Positions 34,275 through 46,079 of a stretch of DNA of 64,000 nt are shown here, one piece after another. Both the position numbers and the translations under genes were made by a program. The stretch is from positions 49,906,080 to 49,970,079 of the forward strand of contig CM045729.1 in assembly GCA_024760905.1 (NCBI GenBank), written 5' to 3'. Numbering within the stretch: position 1 is the stretch's first letter; every line of letters begins with the position of its first letter. The notes under the pieces are model-generated. The model was given only the letters and a program-made list of their open reading frames with translations, was not told the DNA's origin and ran no database searches. The DNA comes from Plotosus lineatus. Its lineage: Eukaryota > Chordata > Actinopteri > Siluriformes > Plotosidae.

Positions 34275-34340
<66 letters not shown>
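34275..34340. repeat. (AT)n microsatellite
   Basis: About 33 AT units, continuing into TG-rich sequence. Confidence 0.95.
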
Positions 34341-34348
<8 letters not shown>

Positions 34349-34671
34349 ATATGTGTATATAATAAACAAATAAATATTCAGTATTTAATCACCGCCTTAT
34401 CGTGGTAACTTAAATTAATATTAAAAGAAAAACCATAAATATGCCAAGAAAATAATTATCACTCCATTTACTATGTTATTTATCAGTGCATATTATTCTG
34501 TAACCACTCAAAATTATTGCAGTAATTACAAAACAAGGACCCTAACAGTAAAGTTAATAAACTTTCCAGTTAGTCATGCTGGAGCCAACAAGTGTAATTA
34601 CTAACAGTGCTCTGTAAGCTTAAAATGCAACCTGCTGTGACTCAATGTTCCACTCACTCCCTACCCACCAT
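34341..34671. other. No recognised feature
   Basis: AT-rich spacer. Confidence 0.5.
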
Positions 34672-34866
34672 GCAATTGGTGGCTAAGAGGTTAAGGTGAT
34701 GGGTTACTAAGCTGAAAGTCAGTGGTTCAATCCCCACTATTGGGTCCTTGAGCAAGGCCTTTAAACCTGAATTGCTCAGTTCTATTAAAAAAAAAAAAAA
34801 AAAAAAAAAGATAATTGTAAGTCACTCTGGGTAAGAGTGTCTGCCAAATGCTGTAAAATGTAAATG
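34672..34866 (+). mobile_element. tRNA-derived SINE with CTGCCAAATG tail
   Basis: Head GGTGGCTAAGAGGTTAAGG (A box), B box GTGGTTCAATCCCC, body with TTGAGCAAGGCC, then a 21-bp A run, then gtaagagtgtctgccaaatg and a TGTAAATG-like end. Confidence 0.8.
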
Positions 34867-35270
34867 CTTTCTCTCTGTGTGTGGTTGGGTGCCTGTGTGC
34901 AGGTATACCAACAATAAAAATACAAAAATGTATAGTGAAAAGAAAATCATACAATTATAATAAGGAATGCATCTTTTTATTTACATCAATGTGGATTTTA
35001 TCACTTAGATTTTTGATAGAGCAAATCAACAAAGTGATTAAAATTGTGCAAAATATTTAAACAATGAGAAACCTTTCATTGGTGCTGCTGGTTGACTCTA
35101 CCGTGCTGGAGCTAAACCCAGCATCCTTGGTTCTTTTTGTTTCCTTACTTCAAGCTTATCCATTTTGTTTGCCCTGCCTTGATCATGGCTAAATTAATTA
35201 GCTGTCATAATCTCATCTGAAGTTAATCTAAGGTTGCCATGTCACACACATGGAGCATATATACTTAAAC
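34867..35270. other. No recognised feature
   Basis: AT-rich spacer. Confidence 0.5.
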
Positions 35271-35271
35271 A

Positions 35272-35480
35272 CCCCCCCAAGACAAAGGAGATGGTAATAG
35301 ATTTCATGAGGTCCAAATAAAAGCAGTACTTCCTTAAGGAAGCCCAGGCAAACTCGCCTACCCCGACCCCTACTGATAAACTGCTCCCTCTCTGCCATTA
35401 AGAGCCTCCTGACCTACTGCAGTACAGTGTAGTTCAGCTGCTTTGCTGCAGAGTATAGAGGTGGTGATGATGGCCAAACG
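35272..35480 (+). mobile_element. Possible LINE fragment (post-RT region)
   Basis: One frame reads PKTKEMVIDFMRSK, resembling the KTKEMVIDFRR block of some fish LINEs. A second, about 120 bp later, reads LLTYCSTV. Other parts are missing. The match is short. Confidence 0.35.
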
Positions 35481-35524
35481 CTAACTCTCTTCAGTGACAT
35501 TTTTTAATTGATGGAATGTTGAAC

Positions 35525-35820
35525 ACTGCTGACACTGGGTGAAGGTTTGATACACCCTGAACTGCTTGTCAGAGCATCACAAGGCCAACACACACACACA
35601 CACACACACACACACTCAGTGGCAATCTGGTAAATCCTGTTAGCCTAATATAGATGTCTTTGGATTGTAGAGGAGGAAACCAGAATACCTTGGAGGAAAC
35701 TCCCACAAATATGGGAAGAACATGCAAACTCCACACAGAATCACCCAAGTGCAGGACGCAGGACTTGAACCCAGGATCCTCCTGCTATGAGGTGGATGTG
35801 CTAACCACTATGATAAAGGC
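35525..35820 (-). mobile_element. Mermaid/V-SINE-like repeat
   Basis: Reverse complement of head (B box seen as ggacttgaaccca), core (gggaagaacatgcaaactcc) and part of the tail. A (CA)n tract (35589-35616) lies inside. Confidence 0.75.
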
Positions 35821-36238
35821 ACTATAAATAGAGACTTAAATTAAAAAATAAACTCTGTATTTAACTCATTTAATTGAAACAGGTTTTATTACATACAGTT
35901 AGAGAATTTAAAAACAGTGGTATTTTGAAGAAAAATACCAAATATATGTTTCATTTAAAAGTAGCTATTTAGCCAGATATGTAGAGGACTCTGAAATTAT
36001 AGCTCCGTGGTTAAGATCTTCCACCCATGAGTTCATGTCCTAGGCTAACTGAGGTTTTACCAGAAATATCCTGGAGCTTGAGAGCAGTTCACTGTACAGT
36101 CCTACTATCCTCAGAGTCTTGACCAATGCTGTCAGGCCCTAATTACTACAGAGGCATCCAAGAGGCTGAAGTGACCTGACGCTGTTCCCCATGTTATGTG
36201 TTCCTTGCTAGGGATATTTTTGGTTTATCTAAAGAGAT
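35821..36238. other. No recognised feature
   Basis: AT-rich spacer. Confidence 0.5.
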
Positions 36239-36254
36239 AGAAAACCTGAACTTT

Positions 36255-36732
36255 TCTTCTTCTTCTTCTTCTTGTCCTTTCGGCTTTTCCCTTCAGGGGT
36301 CGCCACAGCGAATCATCTGCCTCCATCTCACCCTATCCTCTGCATCTTTTTCTCTAACACCAACTGCCTTCATGTCCTCCTTCACCACGTCCATGAATCG
36401 TCTCTTTGGTCTTCCTCTAGGCCTTCTGCCTGGTAGTTCCAACCTCAACATCCTACTACCAATATACTCACTATCCCTCCTCTGTACATGTCCAAACCAT
36501 CTCAATCTAGCCTCTCACTTTGTCTCCAAAACGTCTAACATGTGCTGTCCCTCTGATGTGCTCATTCCTGATCCTATCCATCCTCGTTACTCCCAAAGAG
36601 AACCTCAATATTTTCATCTCTGCTACCTCCAGCTCTGTCTCCTGTCTTTTCCCCAGGGCCACTGTTTCTAAACCATACAACATCGTTGGCCTCAACACCG
36701 TCTTGTACACTTTAAACATGCGAGTCATATCA
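36255..36732 (-). mobile_element. RTE-clade LINE, 5'-truncated, with target duplication
   Basis: AGAAAACCTGAACTTT at 36239-36254 recurs exactly at 36733-36748. The minus strand encodes the RTE C-terminus: KVYKTVLRPTMLYGLETVAL, LRFSLGVTRMDRIR, LRWFGHVQRR-type residues and PGRRPRGRPKRRFMDVV, closely like 27130-27520. It ends in a (GAA)n tail. Confidence 0.9.
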
Positions 36733-36794
36733 AGAAAACCTGAACTTTACTATGTTTAAATTTTATTCTATTAAAAATAACATGTAGTTAGCAC

Positions 36795-37045
36795 TTCACA
36801 ATATGAAGGTCCTGGGTTCGATTCCCAGCTGGAGCGTTTCTGTGCAGAGTTTGCATTGTTTTCCCTGTGTTTCCATGGTTTTCCTCTGGGAATGCCGCTT
36901 TCCTACCACAGTCCAAAAACATGTTAACTGGCTGTTCCAAATCTCCCCTAGGCGTGAGTGTTGACCCTGTGATGGCCTGGCAAACTGTCCAGTGGGAACC
37001 CTGCCCTCACCCAGAGTCGGCTGAGATGTGTGCCAGCCTCCCTGT
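36795..37045 (+). mobile_element. Mermaid/V-SINE-like repeat, head truncated
   Basis: Starts near the B box (GGGTTCGATTCCC), with core tttgcattgttttccctgtg and a tail ending at gtgccagcctccctgtgac. Confidence 0.75.
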
Positions 37046-37049
37046 GACA

Positions 37050-38200
37050 ATAATTAATTCAATTCAATTCAGTTTGATTTGTATGATGCTTTTTACAATT
37101 GACATTGTCACAAAGCAGCTTTGCAGAGTAAAAGAGTGAAATTAGGGGCTTACAAAGTATAAAAGAATTTAAACATTTTCTATTACTCCGACACATCCTG
37201 AATGAGCGTTGCCTGTGGTGACGCTGGCAAGCCAGTAGATGTAAGGAAGAAATCTTGAGAGGACCCAGGCCCAAAAGGGAAACCATCCTCATTTGGGTGA
37301 AATCATAAAGATACAAACTATGAGAAATTCTTCTTCTCCTTCTTCTTCTTCTTCTTTTCCTTTTGGCTGTTCCCTTCAGGGGTCACCACAGCAAATCATC
37401 TGCCTCCATTTCACCCTGTCCTCCGCATCTTCTTCTCTGATGCCAACAACCTTCATGTCTTTCTTCACCACATCCATACATTTCTTCTTTGGTCTTCCTC
37501 TTGGCCTTCTGCCTGGTAGTTCCAACCTCAGCACCCTACTACCAATACATTCACTATCCCGCCTCTGGACATGTCCAAACCATCTCAATCTAGCCTCTCT
37601 GACTTTGTCTCCAAAACATCTTACATAGGCTGTCCACAAACTATGACAAATTCATGAGTCCAAAATGTAGTCCGGTGGGTTGGTTATATAACTGTAAATC
37701 CTAAATAACTGTGGGAAAGAGAATTAATATCACCAGCAGACAAAAGTGATGTTCACAGTCTCTTAGTGCACATCGGAGTCCATTTAGGTCTTCATCAGCA
37801 AGAAGGAAGAGCTTTCAAAATCGGAACTCCAGCAAGCATCAGCACACCAGGACAGATCACAGTACACATGATGCAGAAGGATCAGCATCCCAGAAAGAGA
37901 ATGTGTACCTCAAAAAAAGAGAGAGACAGAGAGAGAGACAGATAGAAACAGAGAGAGAGATTGTTAGGTGTACCTATAGTAGTGGAATGGAAATAGAAGA
38001 TTTTATTATGGCTGAGTGCAAGCAGGGACTCTGGCATGACTGGCTATGGCATCATAACTAAAAGACAGAGAACCAGAAGGAAGACAGACATGAGAGCAGC
38101 CAGTGCCGCTGAGCAATCAGCCAGCTCACTGTCAAATGGACCTGGGTGAGCATGAAGAGTGGACGAGCGACAGCATCCCAACATCAGAGGATCATAATTA
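37050..38200 (-). mobile_element. L2 LINE 3' UTR, interrupted
   Basis: The reverse complement matches the 3' UTR of the L2 at 16500-17190 over several blocks: the terminal acaatgtcaattgtaaaaag, the agatacaaact block, tccatttaggtcttcatcag, and catgactggctatggcat (compare 16553-16575). The insertion at 37331-37635 splits it. Internal GA-rich repeat at 37915-37962. Confidence 0.8.
37331..37635 (-). mobile_element. RTE LINE fragment inside L2 3' UTR, with target duplication
   Basis: ACAAACTATGAGAAATTC at 37313-37330 recurs with one change at 37636-37653. The minus strand encodes REARLRWFGHVQRRDSE and LPGRRPRGRPKKKCMDVVK, ending in a (GAA)n tail. It is the shortest RTE copy here. Confidence 0.9.
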
Positions 38201-38344
38201 TGCTTAAGCGGTTCAGAAAATGAATAAAGTATAAATATGACATCATATATAATTCTGTAATCATTTAATCAAAGTACACCGTAATTCTAAAATCATTCCT
38301 AACATACATAGGTATTGGGGTAAAGGTTTTCACTACCCTCACTA

Positions 38345-38600
38345 ACTCGTTCATTTGATGAACTGCTGAATCCTACTTTGGTTGCATGGAGGCTGATGCC
38401 TATCTCAGCTGACACTGGGCAAAGGCACCTTGAACAGCTCACAAGACAATTGCAGGGCAGCACACCCACAACTATTCATACTCACACCTACAGTCAATTT
38501 GGAACAGCCAGTGTGTCTTTAGACTTTCAGAGGAAATTAGAGCTGCCACATCAACCCAGATTGGAACTTGCGATCTCCGGGTTAATAGTCATGCATCTTG
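38345..38600 (-). mobile_element. Mermaid-like repeat, degraded
   Basis: Reverse complement of tail B and core (ggcaaaggcaccttgaacag, aatttggaacagccag). The head carries a tRNA-like ggaacttgcgatc. Confidence 0.6.
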
Positions 38601-39290
38601 TCAAGGTGTCACTCAGAATCTTGTATGCAATTTTGTACAATTTAATGAAAACATTTAAATCTCTCACTCACACACACACAGACACCTCACTAAGAGCACA
38701 CCCCACATTGTGACCAACACCGTGACGACGTGCTCAAGATGGAAAAATGTACCCTTTAGATTAATACTTTGTCTGTCCTACAAAGCCAGGCCAATCTCTC
38801 ACTACTTCTTACATCCGACTTAATTATCATGCATGTTCCTGCATGAACCACATACAGTGTGATCTTATTGGCACCAATCAGCTCTCACCATATCTTCACC
38901 ATGTCTGTCCAGCCCATATAAGTACTGTACAATACATGCCCCTATTTCATTTATTCTGAAAGTTTTCTTATGTCCACTCTATGTATGGCGAATCCTCATA
39001 ACCCTTGTACTGCATCAGTGAAATCCCTGCTAGATTTTAGGTATGTTGTTACTACATCATACCATCACAGCTATATACTTAGTAAACTGTATTTACTTAG
39101 TAAATACTTAGTTCTGACTACGTCTTGATTTAATGTTTCTGGTTAGTTTGTCCATGTCCTCCACATCTAAGGAGACCATACCAATTTTTTCTACTTCTTT
39201 TAAACTATGTTGTACCAGTTCTTATTTTATCCATGCAACTTTTGAGGGTATTTTAAGAAGGTGGATGAGTTAGATGGGGGTTTAAAGTGC
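38601..39290. other. No recognised gene
   Basis: AT-rich, with a short CA tract. No exon recognised. Confidence 0.5.
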
Positions 39291-39294
39291 ATAC

Positions 39295-39570
39295 ATCCAT
39301 TTTCCTCTGCTTATCTGAGGTTGGGTTGTGGAGGCAACAGGTTGAGGAGGGAAACCCAAACATACCTCACACCAGTGAAACTCTGCAGCTTCTCTTGGGG
39401 TTCCCGAGGTGTTTCCATACAAAATGGAATGTATAATCCCTCCGGTGAGTTCTGGGTCTACTCCAGGGCCTCCTCCCAGTTGGATTTGCCCAAAAAACCT
39501 GAAAAGGGAGTACTGTATCCTGTGGGATCCTTGAACACTAAAGTGTCATGAAGAAATATCTCCTCTAGAT
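39295..39570 (-). mobile_element. Rex3-like LINE 3' end fragment, diverged
   Basis: The reverse complement resembles the Rex3 C-terminal coding end: frame pieces with SNWEEALE, TPREPQEKLQ and LLNLLPPQP. More decayed than the other Rex3 copies. Confidence 0.55.
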
Positions 39571-39914
39571 GGCAACAGAGTGTAGGAGCTACTGGGGCTG
39601 AGCGCGCTATTACGTCTACGTTTTTCGGGCAATTATAACATATGCATAACTGTAAAACTCTATGTGGAAGTCCTACCACGTGCATATAATTGAGAGTTTG
39701 TTATGGTAGAAAACTGAACTTCATAATGTTTTAATGGAAAAATAAAACTGTTACATTAATTAATATTCCTGAAGGTGGGATTTAATTACTATTTTTCTAA
39801 ATGAATAGTCACAACATGAGGACCGATGGTCGATTTAAACAAGAAAATGTATCTCGGCGAATAAGAATTTTATTTATTATTCTCAATTTTAATTTTACGT
39901 CTTGACGTACGTGG

Positions 39915-40000
39915 CAAACGTCACTTCCTGGTTACGTTACATTCCGGGGCGCCTCTTTTTGAAATCGGAAGCGGTAATATTGGCTCAGATTGTAAACAAG
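39915..40000 (+). promoter_or_regulatory. spc25 promoter and noncoding first exon
   Basis: Motifs in order: ETS-like cacttcctg (39922-39930), a CHR core TTTGAA (39958-39963), ETS-like cggaag (39966-39971) and inverted CCAAT ATTGG (39979-39983). A splice donor follows at 40001 (AAACAAG|GTACGA). There is no TATA box. The CHR plus CCAAT pairing is characteristic of G2/M genes controlled by NF-Y and DREAM/MuvB, as expected for a kinetochore gene. The exact start site is not known. Confidence 0.55.
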
Positions 40001-40384
40001 GTACGACATTTTCACAGTGTAGCGTTATGGTCTAGCCTTAAAGTTGTTTGACAGTCATAATTTGTGTATTTTTTCAGGGAAATGTTTGCGCTACATTGTG
40101 TGATCTTGAAACCAAGTTAGCCGCTAGCTTTTCCGTTGGGGTTTTGGAGTATCTTTTACTTTTCCACCCGTATTTATTGACAAGGCAGTGTTCTGCGCTC
40201 GGATTGGCCATTAGGATCTTGCTTCTGTGCTCGAATTGGTTAGTGGCCTGTTTGTATGAATGACAAACCAATCCTAGCACAGGAGGCTGGACTTGTCAGA
40301 ATTTGATTGAGAACAGTACTTATTTGATGGAGCAAATCTTATAACAAATCCAGCTGAAAAATGTTTGGTCCTTTCAAGGTATAA

Positions 40385-43364
40385 ATGGCATCGATTAAAG
40401 ATCCTGGCTTTGGAGAAAAGTTCAGCAGCAAGCTGGAAGAAATCAGGACTAAACTGCTGTCCCAAGAGATGGGTGAGGTGCTGAACGAGGCGACAGTGGA
40501 CTTCTGTCAAGCACACAAACAGTACAGGAAGTCTGTTCTGGGTAAGACTCCACCCTGAACTCTTTCACACGGACACACACACACACACACTTGGTAAACT
40601 GACAGGACTGCTTGGTGGTGTCGTGGTTGGCACATCCAGCTCACAGTAAGAAGGTCCTTGGTTCGAGTCCATGGCTCGGGTGTGTCTGTCTGGAGTCTGC
40701 ATGTTCTCCCTGTGCTCACTTGGGTTTCCTCCCACAGTGCAAGAATATGAGCATTAGTGATTAAATCTAATGATTAGACTAATCACCTGATCCAAATTTC
40801 CCATAGATGTGGATATGAGTGGTAATGGTTATGTTTGTGTGTTGCCTTATGATGGCCTGGTGAGCTGTTCAGGGTGCACCCAGCATTCACCCAGTGTCAG
40901 CTGTGATAGACACCAGCCTCTCCGCTAACCTTTAGTGAGTAGGCCAGTGACAACCTTGTGGAGAGTGGGACTCGAACCTCCAACCTTAGGATCAGCAATC
41001 CAGCACCTTTTACCACCAGGCCACCACTGCTGTTCAGGGTGTACCCTTCCTTTACCCCGAGTCAGTTCAGAATCCACATGGCGAATTAATGAATAAATGA
41101 AAACTTGCCAAAAGTTCTGAACGTGAGTATGATTAGATGTTTTTTTTTTTCTTTGCTAATGAACAAGCTCTGCTGTGGGCTTGCAACCATCTTAAGTAAA
41201 GATAATACAAGATAATACAACTGTAAAATTATTTTGCGTCATATTTGCAAAATAAAGTAATACTGCAATAATAATGGTCTTCGCAGTTACTAAACTACAA
41301 CTGTGGGTTTGTTGCTGCAAGTAAGTGAAAGTACAACAACATGAAATATGAGATTAAAAATAAAGGAAATTTGTGAAAATGAAAGATTTGAGATTAGATT
41401 AGAGAGATTCTCAAGTTCTCTGGCACATTGTTCCCAAGTTTCAGAGGCATTAAATCTATTTAGTGCTTTTAAATATTTCAAGCAAGATGTTGTAATTAGT
41501 GCAGAATTTAACAGGTAAATTTAATTACATTGGGACCTCACTTTACGGAATTAATCCGTTCCAGCGCCTTTTCTGTAACCTGCATTTTTCGTAAGTTGAA
41601 CCGCATGTTATATGTAAAACGTGTGATTGGTTCCAAGGCTCACCCCATAAACCCTTTAAAAATTATAAAAGTACACCAATTTTGTATGAAATGTGTTAAA
41701 AGTAAAAGAAAATTTACCTTTTTTTAAATCTCTCAAACCACCCATGTGATGCTTTAAAGTCCGGGGAATGCTGGTCTGAAGAACCCTCAACCCCACCCTC
41801 CTTCACAAGGTCCTTAAATATGGTGGTTGCTTTTTCCAAAATAATCGCCTCCATCACTGTATCTCCGCTTTTAATGCCTCCTTCTGCTACAATATTGTCC
41901 CGATTGCAGAGGGGTTTCGGCCATACTCCTTTGTGATTTCACTCAACCGAATCCCACTTTCATATCTTTATCATCCCCTGTTTTACTTTTATTGATAACG
42001 GAGCCCGCTTCTTCTTTTCAGTCTTACCAGGAATCACTTTCATGGAGCTTGTGATTAATAACGAAAAATAACACTGCAATAAACACACTCAAAAAAACTC
42101 ATGGACAATGGGTTGAAGGCACACAAAAAGCATTATGGGTACAGTACTGTATTATGGAGATTCAGCTCCCTCCTAGCCAATGGGAGGCCAGCGGGGTGGG
42201 GTGTTGGGAGACAACCAATGGGAAAGCAACTCACGCAATGTTTGAATGGCGCGTTTGAATTTTTAAGATGGCGCTTTCGTAACGTGAACTTGTTTCGTAT
42301 CCAGAGACAAAAACTTTAGGACAATGTGTTTTGTAACCTGCATTTTTCGTTTGGTGAGACTTTCATAAAGTGAGGTACCACTGTATATGAGCTGACATTT
42401 TTCTCCATGTGATACTACAAGCTGCTTTGTTCTGAACAACTTGTGTCCATAAAGAAACGGCAGAATCTTCACCCTACAAGAGGGGAATCGTAAACCTAGA
42501 GGTTACCGAGACATAAGAATGACACTTGCATGAATGTTTTGTTTTCTAGATACATGCTTGAAAAAATGCCGGGAAGACGAGACCATGTTTGAGACAGTAC
42601 AGAATTATTCAGAAGGTGTGTGTGTTCATTTTAACATTTGCCTTTCAATCTGAAATCTGATTTAAGTGAAAGGTACAAGCCTGAGGAAATGTCATTTTCC
42701 ATTTTAAGAGCTGAAACAACAGAATTCTGTCTTGAGGGAGAGAAATGGAGAACAGCCGGAAATCTTGGGATCGATCCAGGACAAAGAAAGCCTGAAAGAT
42801 CTCCTTATTCAGAAGCTTGAGAAGCTGAAACAAGAGCAGGCCAAGAACAGAGATTGTATGAAAACTACACACACACACACAGAGAACATTTCTGTATTGT
42901 ACAGTCTCTTTAACATCAGTGGTAAACAGTAATCACTCACAATGTATTTGTGTGTTTTTACATTTAAAAAATGAAGTGATTCTCTCACAAAACAAAGCCA
43001 ATAAGGACCGACTAAAGAACCTGAATAAAATTAAAGAGATCTTCCAGGAAAGGCTCAGCCTCGAGATCAGAAAAATCCAGGGTAAGGACATTTTAATTTC
43101 TCTGTCTGTATTGGATATGAAAATATAAAATATTTACTAGGGATGCTTCATGATTTCTGAAAAGTTGAAATGAAATGTGTGTGTTTGTGTGTAGGTGAAA
43201 AGCTGCAATTTATCTTCAGAAACATCAACCACAAGAATCCACAATGTGCTTACACTTTTCTTTTAAAGATAAATGAACATGGGGAGTACCAAAGTACGTC
43301 AGTGCGGTTACTTTAACAACATGCACAAAAAATCCGAAGATGGTGCTGATACACACACACATTT

Positions 43365-43404
<40 letters not shown>

Positions 43405-45398
43405 TAAAAAAATCAGACGCTCCCCAGCTTACGAACTAGTTCGGTTCCAGTCAGCCATTCGTCAGATGAATTTGTTCGTAAGTTGTTACAGGGTTTTCTT
43501 TAGTGTGGAACTCATGTTTAAATCTTGTATAAGTAACCTATACGAGTTTGTATACAATCTCTCTCTCTGAGTAACATAACTGACCGTGCGGTGTAATGAT
43601 GCGCTTGAGCGCAGTCTAATTGAAAGCATATCCTCTCTCTCTCACACACAGGCGACACTACAACTGGACAATTGAACTGATCAGCTTCTGGTTGCACTTG
43701 GAAGGTGCACCAGAGAACTGTAATCGAACTTCGACATGAAGATAATCTGATTAATTTATTTATTAACCCGAAGTGTGTGTAATGCTTCCTAGATAATTCT
43801 GTTTGGTGGATTATTTGTGAATCATTTCCTAATATGATTCATGGTTTGTATCTCACTCAGCCCCACATTGACCCAACTTGAATCAACCTGCTGCCCACAC
43901 GCCTGAAGCTTTAAAGTCTTTATGGTGTTAAATCATGACCATCACAAATCATTGTTAATATCACTATTCCTCCCGTGACACCGCAGTAAACATCATCCTG
44001 CACATCAAAAGCACTCAGCATCGCCAAGGCACACCATTTAACCCACCGGTGCCGGCAGCTTTTATTGATCAGCGCCACCAAATGAAATTATTTGTTTAGG
44101 ATCTGGAGGTGCGCTTCAGGCTGCTTGTCGCTAGAACGGTGGAAGACGTGCTGACCTGAGAGCAGCGTGCACATTACTGGCTCACAGGTGGAAACTTCAT
44201 ACTAGTTGGGGACATGAAACTAAACACTTAGAAAACTTTTAACCTCTCTCTCTCTCTCTCTCTCTCTCTACATAATTATCAATATCACTATGTCCCGTGT
44301 TTAAACTCCTGGTTTCAACTACTCGTTGTTCAATTTCATTTTACTCGCACTTTCAACCTGGGACAGCCCTGTTCGTTTCTCCAGGTGTTCGTAAAACAAA
44401 TTTTCGTAAGTTGGGGAGTGCCTGTGTGTGTATATATGTGTGTGTGTGTATATATATATATATATAAAGTAAATTTCTTTTTACCATTTTAATTAGTAAG
44501 GCAAGCTGTTCATGGTGTACTCTGCCTTCACCCAGAGTAGGCTGAGATGGGCGCCAGCCTCCCCGCAATCCTAATTAGGATTAAGGGGCTTAAAAATCAA
44601 ACATTGAATGGATTTCTTTTTTTTTTTTTTTTTTTAACCACAATATTAATACCAGTCAGTTGATGCAACTACAGAATTCCTAAGGAGGCTACCCCACTTT
44701 CCCCAGAAACCTTTGACAGTAGCAAGTCACCATTTTAGATGACAGTCCACAACAGTACAGCAATATTTCTAACGTGAAATTAAAAATATTTCATTAAGAT
44801 CTCAGACTACATTACAATTAGTCTAAACAATCTGCAATCCTAAACAATGATGTTCTGTTGTATTGGACCAGAACTGACCCTGAAAGAAAGATAAGATGAG
44901 GAATGTTTTGATTCAAGCTTCCCTGTATGACACGTAGATGAAGAACAGGTTTAAGCTGGGTTACGATTGGATTTCTAACAGTGCATTTCACAGGATTTTC
45001 CTGCATAGAGAGTAGATATGTGCTTTTAAAACAAAAAGAATAGCTCTGATTACAGGAAGACTGACCACACCCTTTTTAACTTCGTTACATGAAAGCTTAC
45101 AGCAATGTCATCTGAGAACATAACAATAACATGTACAGTATAGAAATGTACTTTGTAAAAATCCACAATGCTACTATGTCAGAAAAATAGTTTAATGTGC
45201 ATCCACATTGAACTGATTCAGTCAATTAGGCTACTCATTTTTTATTTTCTGGTTGATGGATTTTTCAGTGCAAATTTAGTGATTGTTGGAGGAAATAAGA
45301 AAATTAAATATGGCCACTACATTTAAAATATTTACAATTTTGAAAAAAAAAGGTCAGATGGAAATATATACTATATATTATATACACATACATAGACA

Positions 45399-45457
<59 letters not shown>

Positions 45458-46079
45458 TTTGTTTATTATTAGCACGGGAAGGTTGTAACTTAAAATTTGT
45501 GCTGGGAATATCAAATATAGTGTGCAAATTACATATGTCTCAGTACAATGCATTATCTGTTCATTAGAGTCGCTCGCAAAACGTGCTGGGAGTCTCGACT
45601 CACGATACCTCATGCGAGAATTCATTTGGATATAAAGATGTAAGCACGATCTTGAAGGCGAACACAAAATTATACATAATATTTAAAGAGATGATTTTGT
45701 GTCTGATTAAGATTTGATATTTTTTCCACATCAGCATATAATCGAGATCGGCAGGGGGAAAAATAATAAATTGAAGGTTAAAAATTATTTTTAGCGGCAA
45801 TTTTGCCAGTGCTTTAGTAGAGCCATCAACCAGATAATATAAAAGGAGTGGCCTTATAAAAATAAATGTTTGGTTATAATTCAGAATAAAATAAGACTAA
45901 ATGCAAAGCCAAATTTGTTAAATATACAATTTTTCCTTTTAGTCATCTCCTGTGATCCTCCTCTGGCGCAGATGGATCATCTGGAGCGTCGACTACAAGA
46001 AACCAACAACCTGTCTGCCTTCCTGGCTAATGTCAGGAAAGAGTTTGTAGTTTTATGCAAGACTACAGTGACTGCCTAA
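40385..46079 (+). CDS. spc25: Kinetochore protein Spc25
   Basis: Subunit of the Ndc80 complex, which links kinetochores to spindle microtubules. Spc25 pairs with Spc24 to hold the complex on the inner kinetochore. Coding exons: 40385-40541, 42550-42615, 42709-42855, 42998-43081, 43195-43293 and 45943-46079. All introns are GT-AG, all junctions phase 1, and the exons join into 229 codons with TAA at 46077; human SPC25 has 224 residues. Residues about 50-150 are coiled-coil-like. The C-terminal globular RWD part starts with RLSLEIRKIQGEKLQFIF and ends with the diagnostic NNLSAFLANVRKEF. The start is MASIKDPGFGEKF, preceded by a likely acceptor at 40377-40378. Repeats occupy several introns. It lies tail-to-tail with nostrin. 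The exon 4 boundary (42709) was chosen because it keeps the frame open. Confidence 0.95.
40605..41095 (+). mobile_element. Mermaid-like SINE with inserted SINE head (spc25 intron)
   Basis: A Mermaid head (CTTGGTGGTGTCGTGGTTGG, B box GGTTCGAGTCC), core and tail run to about 40950. A reverse-complement head of the tail-A/B SINE (ggactcgaacctccaacc, gccaccactgc) occupies about 40955-41032. Tail-B words resume after it (ttcagggtgtaccc). Confidence 0.75.
41528..42383 (-). mobile_element. Tigger/pogo-like element with transposase remnant (spc25 intron)
   Basis: Left end CATTGGGACCTCACTTTACG and right end (inverted) CAGTGGTACCTCACTTTATG, each flanked by TA (41526-41527 and 42384-42385). Between them the minus strand reads SIKVKQGMI and, after a frame change, RLSEITKEYGRNPSAIGTI, which matches the CENP-B/psq-like DNA-binding start of Tigger transposases. 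No DDE domain. 856 bp, non-autonomous. It ends 166 bp before exon 3. Confidence 0.75.
43378..43401. repeat. (TA)n tract in spc25 intron
   Basis: About 12 TA units following an A run. Confidence 0.9.
43414..44424. mobile_element. pogo-type MITE, family C (spc25 intron)
   Basis: CAGACGCTCCCCAGCTTACG at the left and the inverse of CAGGCACTCCCCAACTTACG at the right form terminal repeats of about 23 bp with 3-4 changes. The interior is non-coding with CT/CA tracts. About 1 kb. TA duplications are not clear. Confidence 0.6.
44500..44608 (+). mobile_element. Mermaid/tail-B fragment (spc25 intron)
   Basis: ggcaagctgttcatggtgta through ctaattaggattaagggg is the tail-B segment alone. Confidence 0.65.
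45400..45452. repeat. (TG)n(TA)n microsatellite in spc25 intron
   Basis: A short TG run followed by about 20 TA units. Confidence 0.95.

Noticed and set aside
38601..39290. Possible neighbouring gene (G6PC2-like) upstream of spc25
   Set aside because: I looked for splice-flanked coding blocks and found none that I could recognise. A protein-level search would decide.
42737..42855. spc25 exon 4 starting at the acceptor 42735-42736
   Set aside because: That start puts the exon in a frame with an early TGA. The upstream acceptor at 42707-42708 keeps the coiled coil open and in phase.
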